Assembly (NCBI RefSeq): GCF_027000115.1
Contig: NZ_JALTON010000045.1
Coordinates: 1 to 43,602, forward strand
DNA length: 43,602 bases
Direction of reading: 5' to 3'
Source of the DNA: Thiohalobacter sp.
GTDB lineage: Bacteria; Pseudomonadota; Gammaproteobacteria; Thiohalobacterales; Thiohalobacteraceae
The notes below the pieces were generated by a model, which was not told the DNA's origin, made no database searches, and was given only the letters and a program-made list of their open reading frames with translations. Both the position numbers and the translations under genes were made by a program. Positions within the stretch are counted from its first letter, which is position 1, and the number at the start of each line of letters is the position of its first letter. Shown piece by piece: positions 22,424 through 30,933 of this stretch.

Positions 22424-22671
22424 GGCTGCTCCTGGCCCTGTACGAACACGACCCGGTAGCCGCGTCGCAACTGGTCGTCCCGTACCCGCATCAGTGCCGC
22501 CTCGGCCGATTCCCGGTCGGGAAAGTGCTCCTTCAGCAGGCGTCCGCCGGCACCCTGATGACCCCATTCGCGCACCAGCGTCCAGCCCTCCAGCAGGTCT
22601 TCCTGCAGGTGCAGGTGATAGTAGCGGGGCGCGCTGCCGTCGCTCGCCGGGATCTGCATGTAGATGCGCAT
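22420..22671 (-). CDS. WGR-domain protein
   Basis: This 83-residue protein consists almost only of a WGR domain, a small fold named for Trp-Gly-Arg and found in poly(ADP-ribose) polymerases and in stand-alone bacterial proteins. Here the core reads YYHLHLQEDLLEGWTLVREW then GHQGAGGRLL, so the tryptophan and glycine are kept but the third position is His (WGH). The end RRGYRVVFVQGQEQP also fits. ATG 22671 has no clear ribosome site, and MQIPASDG at 22659 is an alternative start. The stop overlaps the damX-like start (ATGA). Its molecular function is not known; nucleic-acid binding is inferred from the family. It appears to be an insertion into an otherwise conserved gene order. Confidence 0.8.
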   Translation of the reverse strand: MRIYMQIPASDGSAPRYYHLHLQEDLLEGWTLVREWGHQGAGGRLLKEHFPDRESAEAALMRVRDDQLRRGYRVVFVQGQEQP

Positions 22672-22679
22672 GGGGGCAA

Positions 22680-22737
22680 GATACAAGAGACAAGATGCAA
22701 CAGACAAGGAACTGCTTGTTTTGCCTGTATCTTGTGT
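22680..22737. repeat. ACAAGAT inverted repeat between dgt and the WGR gene
   Basis: ACAAGAT (22690-22696) pairs with ATCTTGT (22729-22735), and inside it ACAAG (22704-22708) pairs with CTTGT (22715-22719), giving a nested, imperfect hairpin. The strand is made of short ACAAGA/GATACA units, unlike the GC-rich surroundings. It could form a stem in the mRNA between dgt and the WGR gene. Confidence 0.45.
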
Positions 22738-22744
22738 CTCCCGA

Positions 22745-23902
22745 TCATGTCAGCTCGCGCGGATTGTAGACGCGCTCGTACTCGGCGATGGCATAGCGGT
22801 CGGTCATGCCCGCGACATAGTCGGCCACGGCACGGGCGCGGCCGGCCTCGCCCAGCGTCTCGCCCAGCCGGCGGGCATGCGCGCGGGCCTCGTCGGGGAG
22901 CAGGCGGATGTCCTCGAAGAAGGCTTCGAACAGGGCGCGGATGACGCGCGCGGCCTTGGCGCTCATCCGATGGACGCGGTAATGACGATAGAGGTGCTCG
23001 CGCAGGAAACGCTTGAGCTCGAGGTTCTGGCGCCGCATGTCCTCGGAGAAGCGGATCAGGGGTGCCTCGTGACGACGTACGGCCTCGATGTCCGCGGGCT
23101 GTGCTGCGTCGAGGGCCGCCTGGCTGGTCTCGATCAGGTCGATGACCTGGCGGTTGATCATGCGCCGGACCACCTCGTGGATGGCGCGACGTTCGGGCAG
23201 GTCGGGATAGCTGCCGCGGACTTCCTCGAACAGGGCGCGGAACAGCTCGATGTCATCAAGTTGCTCCAGCGTGATCAGTTCCGCGCGCAGGCCGTCGTCC
23301 ACGTCGTGACTGTTGTAGGCGATCTCGTCGGCAAGATTGGTGAGCTGGGCTTCGAGGCCGGGCTGCTCCCGTTTCAGGAAACGTTCACCCACATCGCCCA
23401 GTTCCCGGGCCTTGGGCAGCGAGCAATGCTTGAGAATGCCCTCGCGGGTTTCGAAGGTGAGGTTGAGTCCGCGGAAGGCGGCATAGCGTTCCTCGAGTTC
23501 GTCCACCACCCGCAGTGACTGCAGGTTGTGCTCGAAGCCACCGAAGTCCTTCATGCAGGCGTTCAGCGCATCCTGGCCGGCATGACCGAAGGGCGTATGG
23601 CCCAGGTCGTGCGCCAGGGCGATGGCCTCGGTGAGATCCTCGTTGAGGCGCAGGGCGCGGGCGATGGAGCGCGCGATCTGGGCGACTTCGATGGAATGGG
23701 TGAGACGGGTGCGGAACAGGTCGCCCTCGTGGTTGACGAAGACCTGGGTCTTGTATTCCAGGCGCCGGAAGGCGGCGGAATGGATGATGCGGTCGCGGTC
23801 GCGCTGGTACTCGCCGCGATAGCGCGGGCCGGGTTCGGCGTGGCGGCGGCCACGCGAACCGGCATCAGTGGCGGCGTAGGGGGCCAGGTCCGGCATGGGC
23901 AT
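22745..23902 (-). CDS. dgt: Deoxyguanosinetriphosphate triphosphohydrolase-like protein (dGTPase family)
   Basis: This 385-residue HD-domain enzyme is of the family that cleaves dNTPs, chiefly dGTP, to nucleoside and triphosphate. The metal site is complete: [20 protein letters not shown] (first His), then [20 protein letters not shown] (HD pair and third His), and a later Asp in [19 protein letters not shown]. The start [20 protein letters not shown] is the usual N-terminal substrate region. It is shorter than E. coli Dgt and matches the widespread shorter (type 2) group. It starts 26 bases after the aroB stop, so it is likely in the aroKB transcript. ATG 23902 and 23896 are both possible starts. 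Confidence 0.93.
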   Translation of the reverse strand: MPMPDLAPYAATDAGSRGRRHAEPGPRYRGEYQRDRDRIIHSAAFRRLEYKTQVFVNHEGDLFRTRLTHSIEVAQIARSIARALRLNEDLTEAIALAHDLGHTPFGHAGQDALNACMKDFGGFEHNLQSLRVVDELEERYAAFRGLNLTFETREGILKHCSLPKARELGDVGERFLKREQPGLEAQLTNLADEIAYNSHDVDDGLRAELITLEQLDDIELFRALFEEVRGSYPDLPERRAIHEVVRRMINRQVIDLIETSQAALDAAQPADIEAVRRHEAPLIRFSEDMRRQNLELKRFLREHLYRHYRVHRMSAKAARVIRALFEAFFEDIRLLPDEARAHARRLGETLGEAGRARAVADYVAGMTDRYAIAEYERVYNPRELT

Positions 23903-23928
23903 GCCCTTGCTGCCTGATCGGGGCCGGC

Positions 23929-25014
23929 TCAGTCACCGCCGGCCGCCTCGTCGAGAACGGCTCGCAGCGCGGCGGGATCGAAGTCGTCGGTGACGACCGC
24001 GTGCCCGATGCCGCGCAGCAGCACCAGCCGCAGCCCGCCGTCAAGCACCTTCTTGTCCACCGCCATCAATTCCAGGAAACGATCGCTGTCGAGGTCGGCC
24101 GGCGGGCGGGTGGGCAGCGCGGCGGCCTCGAGCAGCCGCGCGATGCGTTCGACCTCGGCCTGCTCCAGCCAGCCCAGTCGCGCCGACAGGCGCGCGGCCA
24201 GCAGCATGCCCACTGCGACCGCCTCGCCATGCAGCCAGCGCCCATAGCCGGTCGCCGTCTCGATGGCGTGACCGAAGGTGTGGCCCAGGTTGAGCAGGGC
24301 ACGGCTGCCGGCCTCGCGCTCGTCCTCGGCGACGACCTCGGCCTTGTTACGGCAGGAGCGCTCGATGGCCTCGGCCAGCGCCGCCGGTTTGCGCGCAGTG
24401 AGTTCGGCCATGTGCTGCTCGAGCCAGTCGAAGAACCCGGCGTCGCGGATCAGGCCATACTTGATGACCTCGGCGATGCCGGCGGCCAGCTGGCGGTCGT
24501 CGAGGGTATTGAGGGTGTCGGTGTCGGCGATGACGCAGTTGGGCTGGTGAAAGGCGCCGATCATGTTCTTGCCCAGCGGGTGATTCACGCCGGTCTTGCC
24601 GCCGACCGAGGAATCGACCTGGGCCAGCAGCGTGGTCGGGATCTGGATGAAATCCACGCCGCGCTGGTAGCAGGCCGCGGCAAAGCCGGTGATGTCGCCG
24701 ACCACCCCGCCGCCCAGCGCCACCAGGGTGCAGCGGCGGTTGAAGCGTGCCTCGAGCAGGGCGTCGAATATCCGGTTCAGGATCTCGAGGTTCTTGTAGA
24801 CTTCGCCGTCGGGCAGGATGACGCTTTCGGTGCGGAAGCCCCCGAGCGCGGCCAGCACCGGCTCCAGGTACAGCGGGGCGACCGTCTCGTTGCTGACCAC
24901 CATCACCTGTTTGCCCCTGATGTGGGGCGCGATCAGGTCCGCGCGGCCCAGCAGGCCGGCACCGATGTGAATGGGGTAGCTGCGTTCGCCGAGTTCGACG
25001 CGGAGGGTCTTCAT
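23929..25014 (-). CDS. aroB: 3-dehydroquinate synthase
   Basis: This 361-residue enzyme performs the second step of the shikimate pathway, turning DAHP into 3-dehydroquinate with NAD and a divalent metal. It starts at ATG 25014 ([20 protein letters not shown]). The nucleotide site and active-site motifs are present: [34 protein letters not shown] near residue 95, [20 protein letters not shown], the metal ligands in AEVIKYGLI, and [16 protein letters not shown] near residue 240 to 255. The length is normal. A 113-base gap separates it from aroK and contains a possible minus-strand -10 box TATAGT at about 25070, so it may have its own promoter. Confidence 0.97.
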   Translation of the reverse strand: MKTLRVELGERSYPIHIGAGLLGRADLIAPHIRGKQVMVVSNETVAPLYLEPVLAALGGFRTESVILPDGEVYKNLEILNRIFDALLEARFNRRCTLVALGGGVVGDITGFAAACYQRGVDFIQIPTTLLAQVDSSVGGKTGVNHPLGKNMIGAFHQPNCVIADTDTLNTLDDRQLAAGIAEVIKYGLIRDAGFFDWLEQHMAELTARKPAALAEAIERSCRNKAEVVAEDEREAGSRALLNLGHTFGHAIETATGYGRWLHGEAVAVGMLLAARLSARLGWLEQAEVERIARLLEAAALPTRPPADLDSDRFLELMAVDKKVLDGGLRLVLLRGIGHAVVTDDFDPAALRAVLDEAAGGD

Positions 25015-25127
25015 GCTGTTCGATGGCCGCCGGATTGCGGCAGGGTCGCCCTTGCTGACTGTGGCGCCCACTATAAATGACGGCGTGGCCGGGGGCCAGA
25101 TGCCCGCCGATGTGCCCGCTTCGCGGG

Positions 25128-25670
25128 TCAGACGTGGGCCGGTCCCACACCGGGCTGGCGTTCCAGCCGACGAATGATCCGGCGCACCACATCCTTGACC
25201 GTGCAGCCATCGGTCTCGACGACCAGGTCGGAGATCTCGCGGTACAGCGGCTCGCGGACCTGCATCAGGGCTTCGAGGCGTGCCCGCGGATCCTCCGTCT
25301 GCAACAAGGGGCGCTTGCGGTCATGCGCGGTGCGCGCGAGTTGCTGGTCGACCGAGGTCTTCAGGTAGATCACGGTGCCGCGGCCGCCCAGGTGATGGCG
25401 ATTGGCCTCGCGCAGCACGGCGCCGCCGCCGGTGGCGAGGACGATGTCGGGACGTGAGCTGAGTTCGGCGATCACGTCCTGCTCGCGGTCGCGGAAGCCT
25501 TCCTCGCCCTCGAGCTCGAAGATCAGGGGAATGTCGACGCCGGTACGGGCCTCGATCTCGCGGTCGCTGTCGACGAAGGTCTTGCCCAGGCTGCGCGCCA
25601 GCTGGCGGCCGATGGTGGATTTGCCGGCGCCCATGGGTCCGACCAGAAAAACACTGCCCGGCACTTTCAT
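25128..25670 (-). CDS. aroK: Shikimate kinase
   Basis: This 180-residue enzyme phosphorylates shikimate. The Walker A loop is [18 protein letters not shown] at residues 8 to 25, then come the shikimate-binding [24 protein letters not shown] and [11 protein letters not shown], and the lid segment [12 protein letters not shown]. The start is ATG 25670; an in-frame upstream start at 25706 adds 12 residues with no family match. Unusually, no ribosome site precedes this ATG, and the start codon sits in the loop of a perfect 10-bp hairpin followed by five T residues (separate entry). pilQ ends 42 bases upstream, so aroK probably depends partly on read-through from the pil operon or on a promoter inside pilQ. 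Confidence 0.96.
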   Translation of the reverse strand: MKVPGSVFLVGPMGAGKSTIGRQLARSLGKTFVDSDREIEARTGVDIPLIFELEGEEGFRDREQDVIAELSSRPDIVLATGGGAVLREANRHHLGGRGTVIYLKTSVDQQLARTAHDRKRPLLQTEDPRARLEALMQVREPLYREISDLVVETDGCTVKDVVRRIIRRLERQPGVGPAHV

Positions 25671-25680
25671 GCCGGGCAGT
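25647..25680 (-). terminator. Terminator-shaped hairpin overlapping the aroK start codon
   Basis: On the minus strand ACTGCCCGGC (25680-25671) and GCCGGGCAGT (25662-25653) form a perfect 10-bp GC-rich stem. The 8-base loop is ATGAAAGT, whose first three bases are the aroK start codon. After one G there are five T residues (25651-25647). It has the full form of an intrinsic terminator and begins 33 bases after the pilQ stop. Whether it ends pil transcription, hinders aroK translation or both is inference. Confidence 0.6.
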
Positions 25681-25712
25681 ATTGCCGGATCGGGCGGCGC
25701 TGGCAAGCAGGT

Positions 25713-27866
25713 TCAGTTGATGGCCAGGCTTTCCTTGACGATCTTGGGTGTGACGAAGATCAGCAGTTCGGACTTGTCATTGACGTCCCGGGTCTGGCGG
25801 AAGATGCGCCCGATGCCCGGCAGATCGCCGAACAGCGGGATCTTGTCGGTTTCGTTGCTGCGGGTGTGCTCGTAGATGCCACCCAGTACGACCGTCTCGC
25901 CATTGTCGACCAGGACCTGGGTTTCGACCGAGCGTGTATTGATGGAGGGTACGCCGGCAAACACCTCGCCCACATTGTCCTTGCTCACCCTGAGATCCAT
26001 GATGATGCGGTCGTCCGGGGTGATCTGTGGCGTCACGCGCAGCGCGAGCACGGCCTCCTTGAACTGGACCGCAGTCGCGCCGCTGGAAGCCGCCTGCAGA
26101 TAGGGGATCTCCACGCCGGAGCGAATGACGGCCTCCTTCTGGTTGGAGGTGATCACCCGCGGGCTGGAGATGACTTCGCCACGGCCTTCGGCCTGCATGG
26201 CGGAGAGTTCGAGGCGCAGGAACTCGCGGCCGAGGCGGCCGATCAGGAAGTTGACCGCGCCCATGGGCTTGTTCACCCGCAGGTCGGTGGTCAGGGCCTC
26301 CACCGGCGGATCGGAGTCGGCAGGATTGGCGATGAAGGTGCCATAGACGCCGCTCTGGGCCAGGTCGCCTTCGAGGCCGCCGCCAAGGATGCTGGTGGTG
26401 GTGTTCGAACTCTCGGTCTTGCCGATGCCGAAGCGGGCGCCGAGATCCTTGGCGAAGTCGTCGTTGGCGATGACGATGCGGGACTCGATCAGTACCTGGC
26501 GCACCGGGATGTCCAGCCGGGTGACCAGGCGGCGGATCTCTTCCAGCTTGTCCGCGGTGTCCTGCACCAGCAATGTATTGGTGCGCTGGTCGATGCTCAC
26601 CGAGCCGCGCTCGGACAGCAGCGCCTGGCCACCCTCGCTGCCCTGCAGCAGGGCGGCGATGTCCGCGGCCTTGGCATAGTTGACCTGGATATACTCGGAG
26701 TACAGCGGTGCCAGTTCCTCGATCTGCTTCTGGGCCTCCAGCTCGAGTTTCTCGCGCGCAGCGATCTCCTCGCTGGGCGCGACCAGCATGACGTCGCCGT
26801 TCTTGCGCATGGCCAGGCCCTTGGTCTTGAGGATGATGTCCAGGGCCTGGTCCCAGGGCACGTTCTGCAGCCGCAGGGTCAGGTTGCCGGACACGGTGTC
26901 GCTGACCACGATGTTGGTGCCGGTGAAGTCGGCGATGAGCTGGAGAACCGAGCGGACTTCGATGTCCTGGAAGTTGAGCGACAGCCGCTCGCCGGTGTAG
27001 CCGATCTTCTCGCGCTTGCGGGCCTCGAGTTCCTCCTTGGTCGTTTCGCGGATCTCCACCGTGAACAGGTCATCGGTCTGGTAGGCGACATGGTCGTAGT
27101 CGCCATGGGCGGAGATCACCATGTGTACCTTGTTGCCACTGGGCGATATGTCGATGGTCTCGACGGGGGTGGCGAAGTCCATGACATCCAGGCGGCGGGC
27201 CATGGCTTCGGGCAATCGGGCATCGTAGAAGTCGACCACCACGCGGGCGCCTTCCTGGCGCATGTCCACGGCGGTGGAGGGGTCGGACAGCTTGACGATC
27301 ACCCGGCCCTCACCATTGGGTCCACGGCGGAAGTCGATGTTCTCGATGGCCCGGCCGGAGGCGGCGGTGTCGGGGCTTGCGGCCGGTGCCGGTGCGCTGC
27401 TCGGGGCGGGCGCGGCGGCGGCCTGGGCGCCCGCGGCCACGGCGGCCGGATCCTGCAGCGTCAGCACGATGCGGTTGCCCTCGACGCGGGTGGTGTAGGG
27501 GGCCATCTGCACCAGGTTCAGTACCACGCGGGTGCGGCCCTGGGCCTCGATCGCGGTCAGGCTCTTGGCCAGGCCCACGCCGATGGTCTGGGTGCGCTGC
27601 TTGAGGCCGTTATGGGTGCCGGGCAGGTCCAGCGCAATGCGCGCCGGGTTGTCGATGGTGAAACTGAGCGGTTCCGGGGCGGGCTCGGCCAGGGTCAGGA
27701 CCACCTGCACCTTGTTGCCGGGCAGGGTGCCGACGTCGACGCTCTCCAGCCGGTTGCCGTCGGCGGCCTGGGCCGCGGTGGCCAGCAGCGCCAGCAGGCC
27801 GATCCAGGCGCCGGCGAGGCTGCACGGCAGCCGGTTACGAATGTGGGCGATGTACGTACCGATCAT
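25713..27866 (-). CDS. pilQ: Type IV pilus secretin PilQ
   Basis: This 717-residue protein forms the outer-membrane pore through which the type IV pilus passes. After a signal peptide (LAGAWIGLLALLATAAQA, cleaved near residue 34) come two AMIN domains that bind peptidoglycan (RLESVDVGTLPGNKVQVVL near residue 39; IENIDFRRGPNGEGRVIVKL near residue 175) with an Ala/Pro linker between. The STN/N0 domain follows (LSLNFQDIEVRSVLQLIADF near 295), then the N1 domain with NYAKAADIAALLQGSEGG, and the secretin core (RQVLIESRIVIANDDFAKDL, then VETQVLVDNGETVVLGGIYE and LLIFVTPKIV at the end). It is the last gene of pilMNOPQ, 21 bases after pilP. Complete and normal in length. Confidence 0.97.
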   Translation of the reverse strand: MIGTYIAHIRNRLPCSLAGAWIGLLALLATAAQAADGNRLESVDVGTLPGNKVQVVLTLAEPAPEPLSFTIDNPARIALDLPGTHNGLKQRTQTIGVGLAKSLTAIEAQGRTRVVLNLVQMAPYTTRVEGNRIVLTLQDPAAVAAGAQAAAAPAPSSAPAPAASPDTAASGRAIENIDFRRGPNGEGRVIVKLSDPSTAVDMRQEGARVVVDFYDARLPEAMARRLDVMDFATPVETIDISPSGNKVHMVISAHGDYDHVAYQTDDLFTVEIRETTKEELEARKREKIGYTGERLSLNFQDIEVRSVLQLIADFTGTNIVVSDTVSGNLTLRLQNVPWDQALDIILKTKGLAMRKNGDVMLVAPSEEIAAREKLELEAQKQIEELAPLYSEYIQVNYAKAADIAALLQGSEGGQALLSERGSVSIDQRTNTLLVQDTADKLEEIRRLVTRLDIPVRQVLIESRIVIANDDFAKDLGARFGIGKTESSNTTTSILGGGLEGDLAQSGVYGTFIANPADSDPPVEALTTDLRVNKPMGAVNFLIGRLGREFLRLELSAMQAEGRGEVISSPRVITSNQKEAVIRSGVEIPYLQAASSGATAVQFKEAVLALRVTPQITPDDRIIMDLRVSKDNVGEVFAGVPSINTRSVETQVLVDNGETVVLGGIYEHTRSNETDKIPLFGDLPGIGRIFRQTRDVNDKSELLIFVTPKIVKESLAIN

Positions 27867-27887
27867 TGTCTGCTTCCCCCCATGGGA

Positions 27888-28433
27888 TCATTCGCTGAGC
27901 GCGAGCGAGGCCGGTCGTTCCATCCAGCCCCCAAGCCCATCCGGTATGATTTCCGTCAGTTCGATCTCGTATTCGGTGATGCGCGTGATCTTGCCGTGGT
28001 TCTGGCCCAGGTAGTTGCCGGGTCGTACGCGGTGAATGGTGCCGTCCGAGGTCTGGACCAGGCCCCAGGTCTGGCCGTCCTTCTCCAGCGTGCCCACCAT
28101 GCGCAGCGTATCCAGCGGATATTCCTCCAGCGCTTCGCGCGGCCGGTTGGCATCGGGGTGGATCCCGCTGTCCTGCTCGACGCCCGGCAGCGGCGTCAGG
28201 CCGCCCTCGGTGCTGGGGGTAAAGGGATCGCGCAGATCCTGCGCCTGGTAGATGAAGGTTTCATAGGGCTTGAACTCGGGCAGCGGCTCGATGCGTGCCT
28301 TCTGGTTGTTCCGCACCTGTTCCACCCATTGCCTGAGATCGTCGGTGGATCCCACCGTGCAGCCGCCAATGGCCAGCGCCAGCAGCAGTACCGGAGCCGG
28401 CAGCCGGGGTTTCTGCGTCACGGCGCCGCTCAT
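27888..28433 (-). CDS. pilP: Type IV pilus assembly lipoprotein PilP
   Basis: This 181-residue lipoprotein links the inner-membrane PilM-N-O platform to the PilQ secretin. The N-terminus carries a lipobox (LLLALAIGGC) with the lipidated Cys near residue 25. A flexible part follows (LRQWVEQVRNNQKARIEPLP, YQAQDLRDPFTP, the motif that contacts PilN/PilO), then the beta-sandwich domain (EYPLDTLRMVGTLEKDGQTW, HRVRPGNYLGQNHGKITRI). It starts in an ATGA overlap with pilO. Length is normal. The identification is firm from order and motifs. Confidence 0.95.
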   Translation of the reverse strand: MSGAVTQKPRLPAPVLLLALAIGGCTVGSTDDLRQWVEQVRNNQKARIEPLPEFKPYETFIYQAQDLRDPFTPSTEGGLTPLPGVEQDSGIHPDANRPREALEEYPLDTLRMVGTLEKDGQTWGLVQTSDGTIHRVRPGNYLGQNHGKITRITEYEIELTEIIPDGLGGWMERPASLALSE

Positions 28434-29044
28434 TGGCCGGCCTCCTCTTCCTCGTCCAGGTAACGGTAGGTCTTGGCGGTCAGCTCCATGACCAGGTCAT
28501 TGTTCGTTTCTTCCTTGTCGCTGGCGCGCTGAATGGCGATGTCATGCACCGTGACGATGCGCGGCAAAGCGGCGACACCGCTGACAAAGGCACCGAACTC
28601 GTGGAAGCGGCCCTTGACCTTGATGCTGATCGGCAGCTCGGCATAGAACTCCTTGGGTATTTCCGCCTGCGGCTTGAACAGCTCGAACTCCAGGCCGCTG
28701 GCCAGGCCGGTCTGGGAGACGTCCACCAGCAGGTCGGCAACCTCGGTCTTGTTCGGGAGCTGGCGCAGCATGGTGCCGAAGGACTGTTTCATTTCCTCCA
28801 GTTGCTGTTCGTAGGCAGCGAGGTTGGCGGCCTTGGCGGCCTTGCGCTCGAATTCGGACTTGAGTTCCGTTTCCTTGCGTTCCGCCTGTTCCAGGGTCAG
28901 GAGCTGATCCTTGATATCAAACCAGTAGCCGAGAAAGAGCACCACAACGGCGATCAGCGCCACCAGTACCACGCGTGCGGCCAGCGGCCAGGCATGGACG
29001 TTGCTGAAATCCAGATCGTTGAGATCGATTTCGGACAGATTCAT
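28430..29044 (-). CDS. pilO: Type IV pilus inner-membrane protein PilO
   Basis: This 204-residue bitopic protein has a short cytoplasmic N-terminus, one membrane span near residues 23 to 42 (AARVVLVALIAVVVLFLGYW), a coiled coil (LEQAERKETELKSEFERKAA) and a periplasmic ferredoxin-like domain (LPISIKVKGRFHEFGAFVSG). It forms heterodimers with PilN as part of the alignment complex. Its ATG shares one base with the pilN stop (TGATG) and its stop overlaps pilP, so all three are translationally coupled. Confidence 0.95.
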   Translation of the reverse strand: MNLSEIDLNDLDFSNVHAWPLAARVVLVALIAVVVLFLGYWFDIKDQLLTLEQAERKETELKSEFERKAAKAANLAAYEQQLEEMKQSFGTMLRQLPNKTEVADLLVDVSQTGLASGLEFELFKPQAEIPKEFYAELPISIKVKGRFHEFGAFVSGVAALPRIVTVHDIAIQRASDKEETNNDLVMELTAKTYRYLDEEEEAGQ

Positions 29045-29622
29045 CAGGGGTTCTCCTGTCCGTCGGTCTGTTCACCCGTGGCCGCCGCCTTCAGCGTGGC
29101 GAGCAGCACGAAACGCGCCACCCGGTTGCGGCCGGCCTCGATCGTCTCGATGACCTGCAGGCGCGGATTGCCCAGCCACAGCGAGCTGTCGATGTTGCGC
29201 ATGTAGGCCGAGACCCGGGCATTGGACTGGGCCTCGCCCTCCATGGTCAGTTCGTTGCCGCGCTGGGTGAACTTGTTCAGGTGCACGCCGTCCGGCAGCG
29301 TGCGGACCAGCTCGTCCATCAGGTGCACGCTCAGTGGCCGGTTGCTTTGCAGTTCCTGGATGACGTTCATGCGGGCCAGCAGCTGGTTCTTGGTCTTGTC
29401 CAGCGATTTGATGGTCTTGATCTGCTCGTCCAGCTTCCTGATTTCGGCCTGGAGGAAGCTGTTGCGCTGCTCCTGGCCTTCGATGAAGCCCTGCACCTGC
29501 ATGTGGATCAGGAACCAGACGGCTGCGGCAAGCACCGCGACGCCGGCGGCGATGAAGGCGAATTCCTGTTGCTGTTCCTTGCGCTTCTTCTCGCGCCACG
29601 GCAGCAGATTGATGTAAGCCAT
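29044..29622 (-). CDS. pilN: Type IV pilus inner-membrane protein PilN
   Basis: This 192-residue bitopic protein begins with the PilM-binding peptide INLLPWRE (residues 3-10). A membrane span runs from about residue 21 to 42 (FAFIAAGVAVLAAAVWFLIH). A coiled coil follows (NSFLQAEIRKLDEQIKTIKS), then a periplasmic domain (RPLSVHLMDELVRTLPDGVH, LTMEGEAQSNARVSAYMRNI). The tail is Gly/Gln-rich. It starts 15 bases after pilM and overlaps pilO by one base. The INLLPWRE motif makes the assignment certain. Confidence 0.96.
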   Translation of the reverse strand: MAYINLLPWREKKRKEQQQEFAFIAAGVAVLAAAVWFLIHMQVQGFIEGQEQRNSFLQAEIRKLDEQIKTIKSLDKTKNQLLARMNVIQELQSNRPLSVHLMDELVRTLPDGVHLNKFTQRGNELTMEGEAQSNARVSAYMRNIDSSLWLGNPRLQVIETIEAGRNRVARFVLLATLKAAATGEQTDGQENP

Positions 29623-29637
29623 AGTCCCTTGAGCTCC

Positions 29638-30808
<1,171 letters not shown>

Positions 30809-30933
30809 CTAATGTTTCCCGGACATGCTTCGGGCTACGATCTGGGTATCGGAAGCTTTACAATTTCCTTTATAGACGATTACATGACGCGCTTCACAAC
30901 CCGAGCCCATCCGAGCGACCCACACTGCCCATC

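Noticed and set aside
25866-28463. 865-codon plus-strand frame opposite pilQ and pilP
   Set aside because: Complement of real genes with strong motifs; no ribosome site or recognisable domain.
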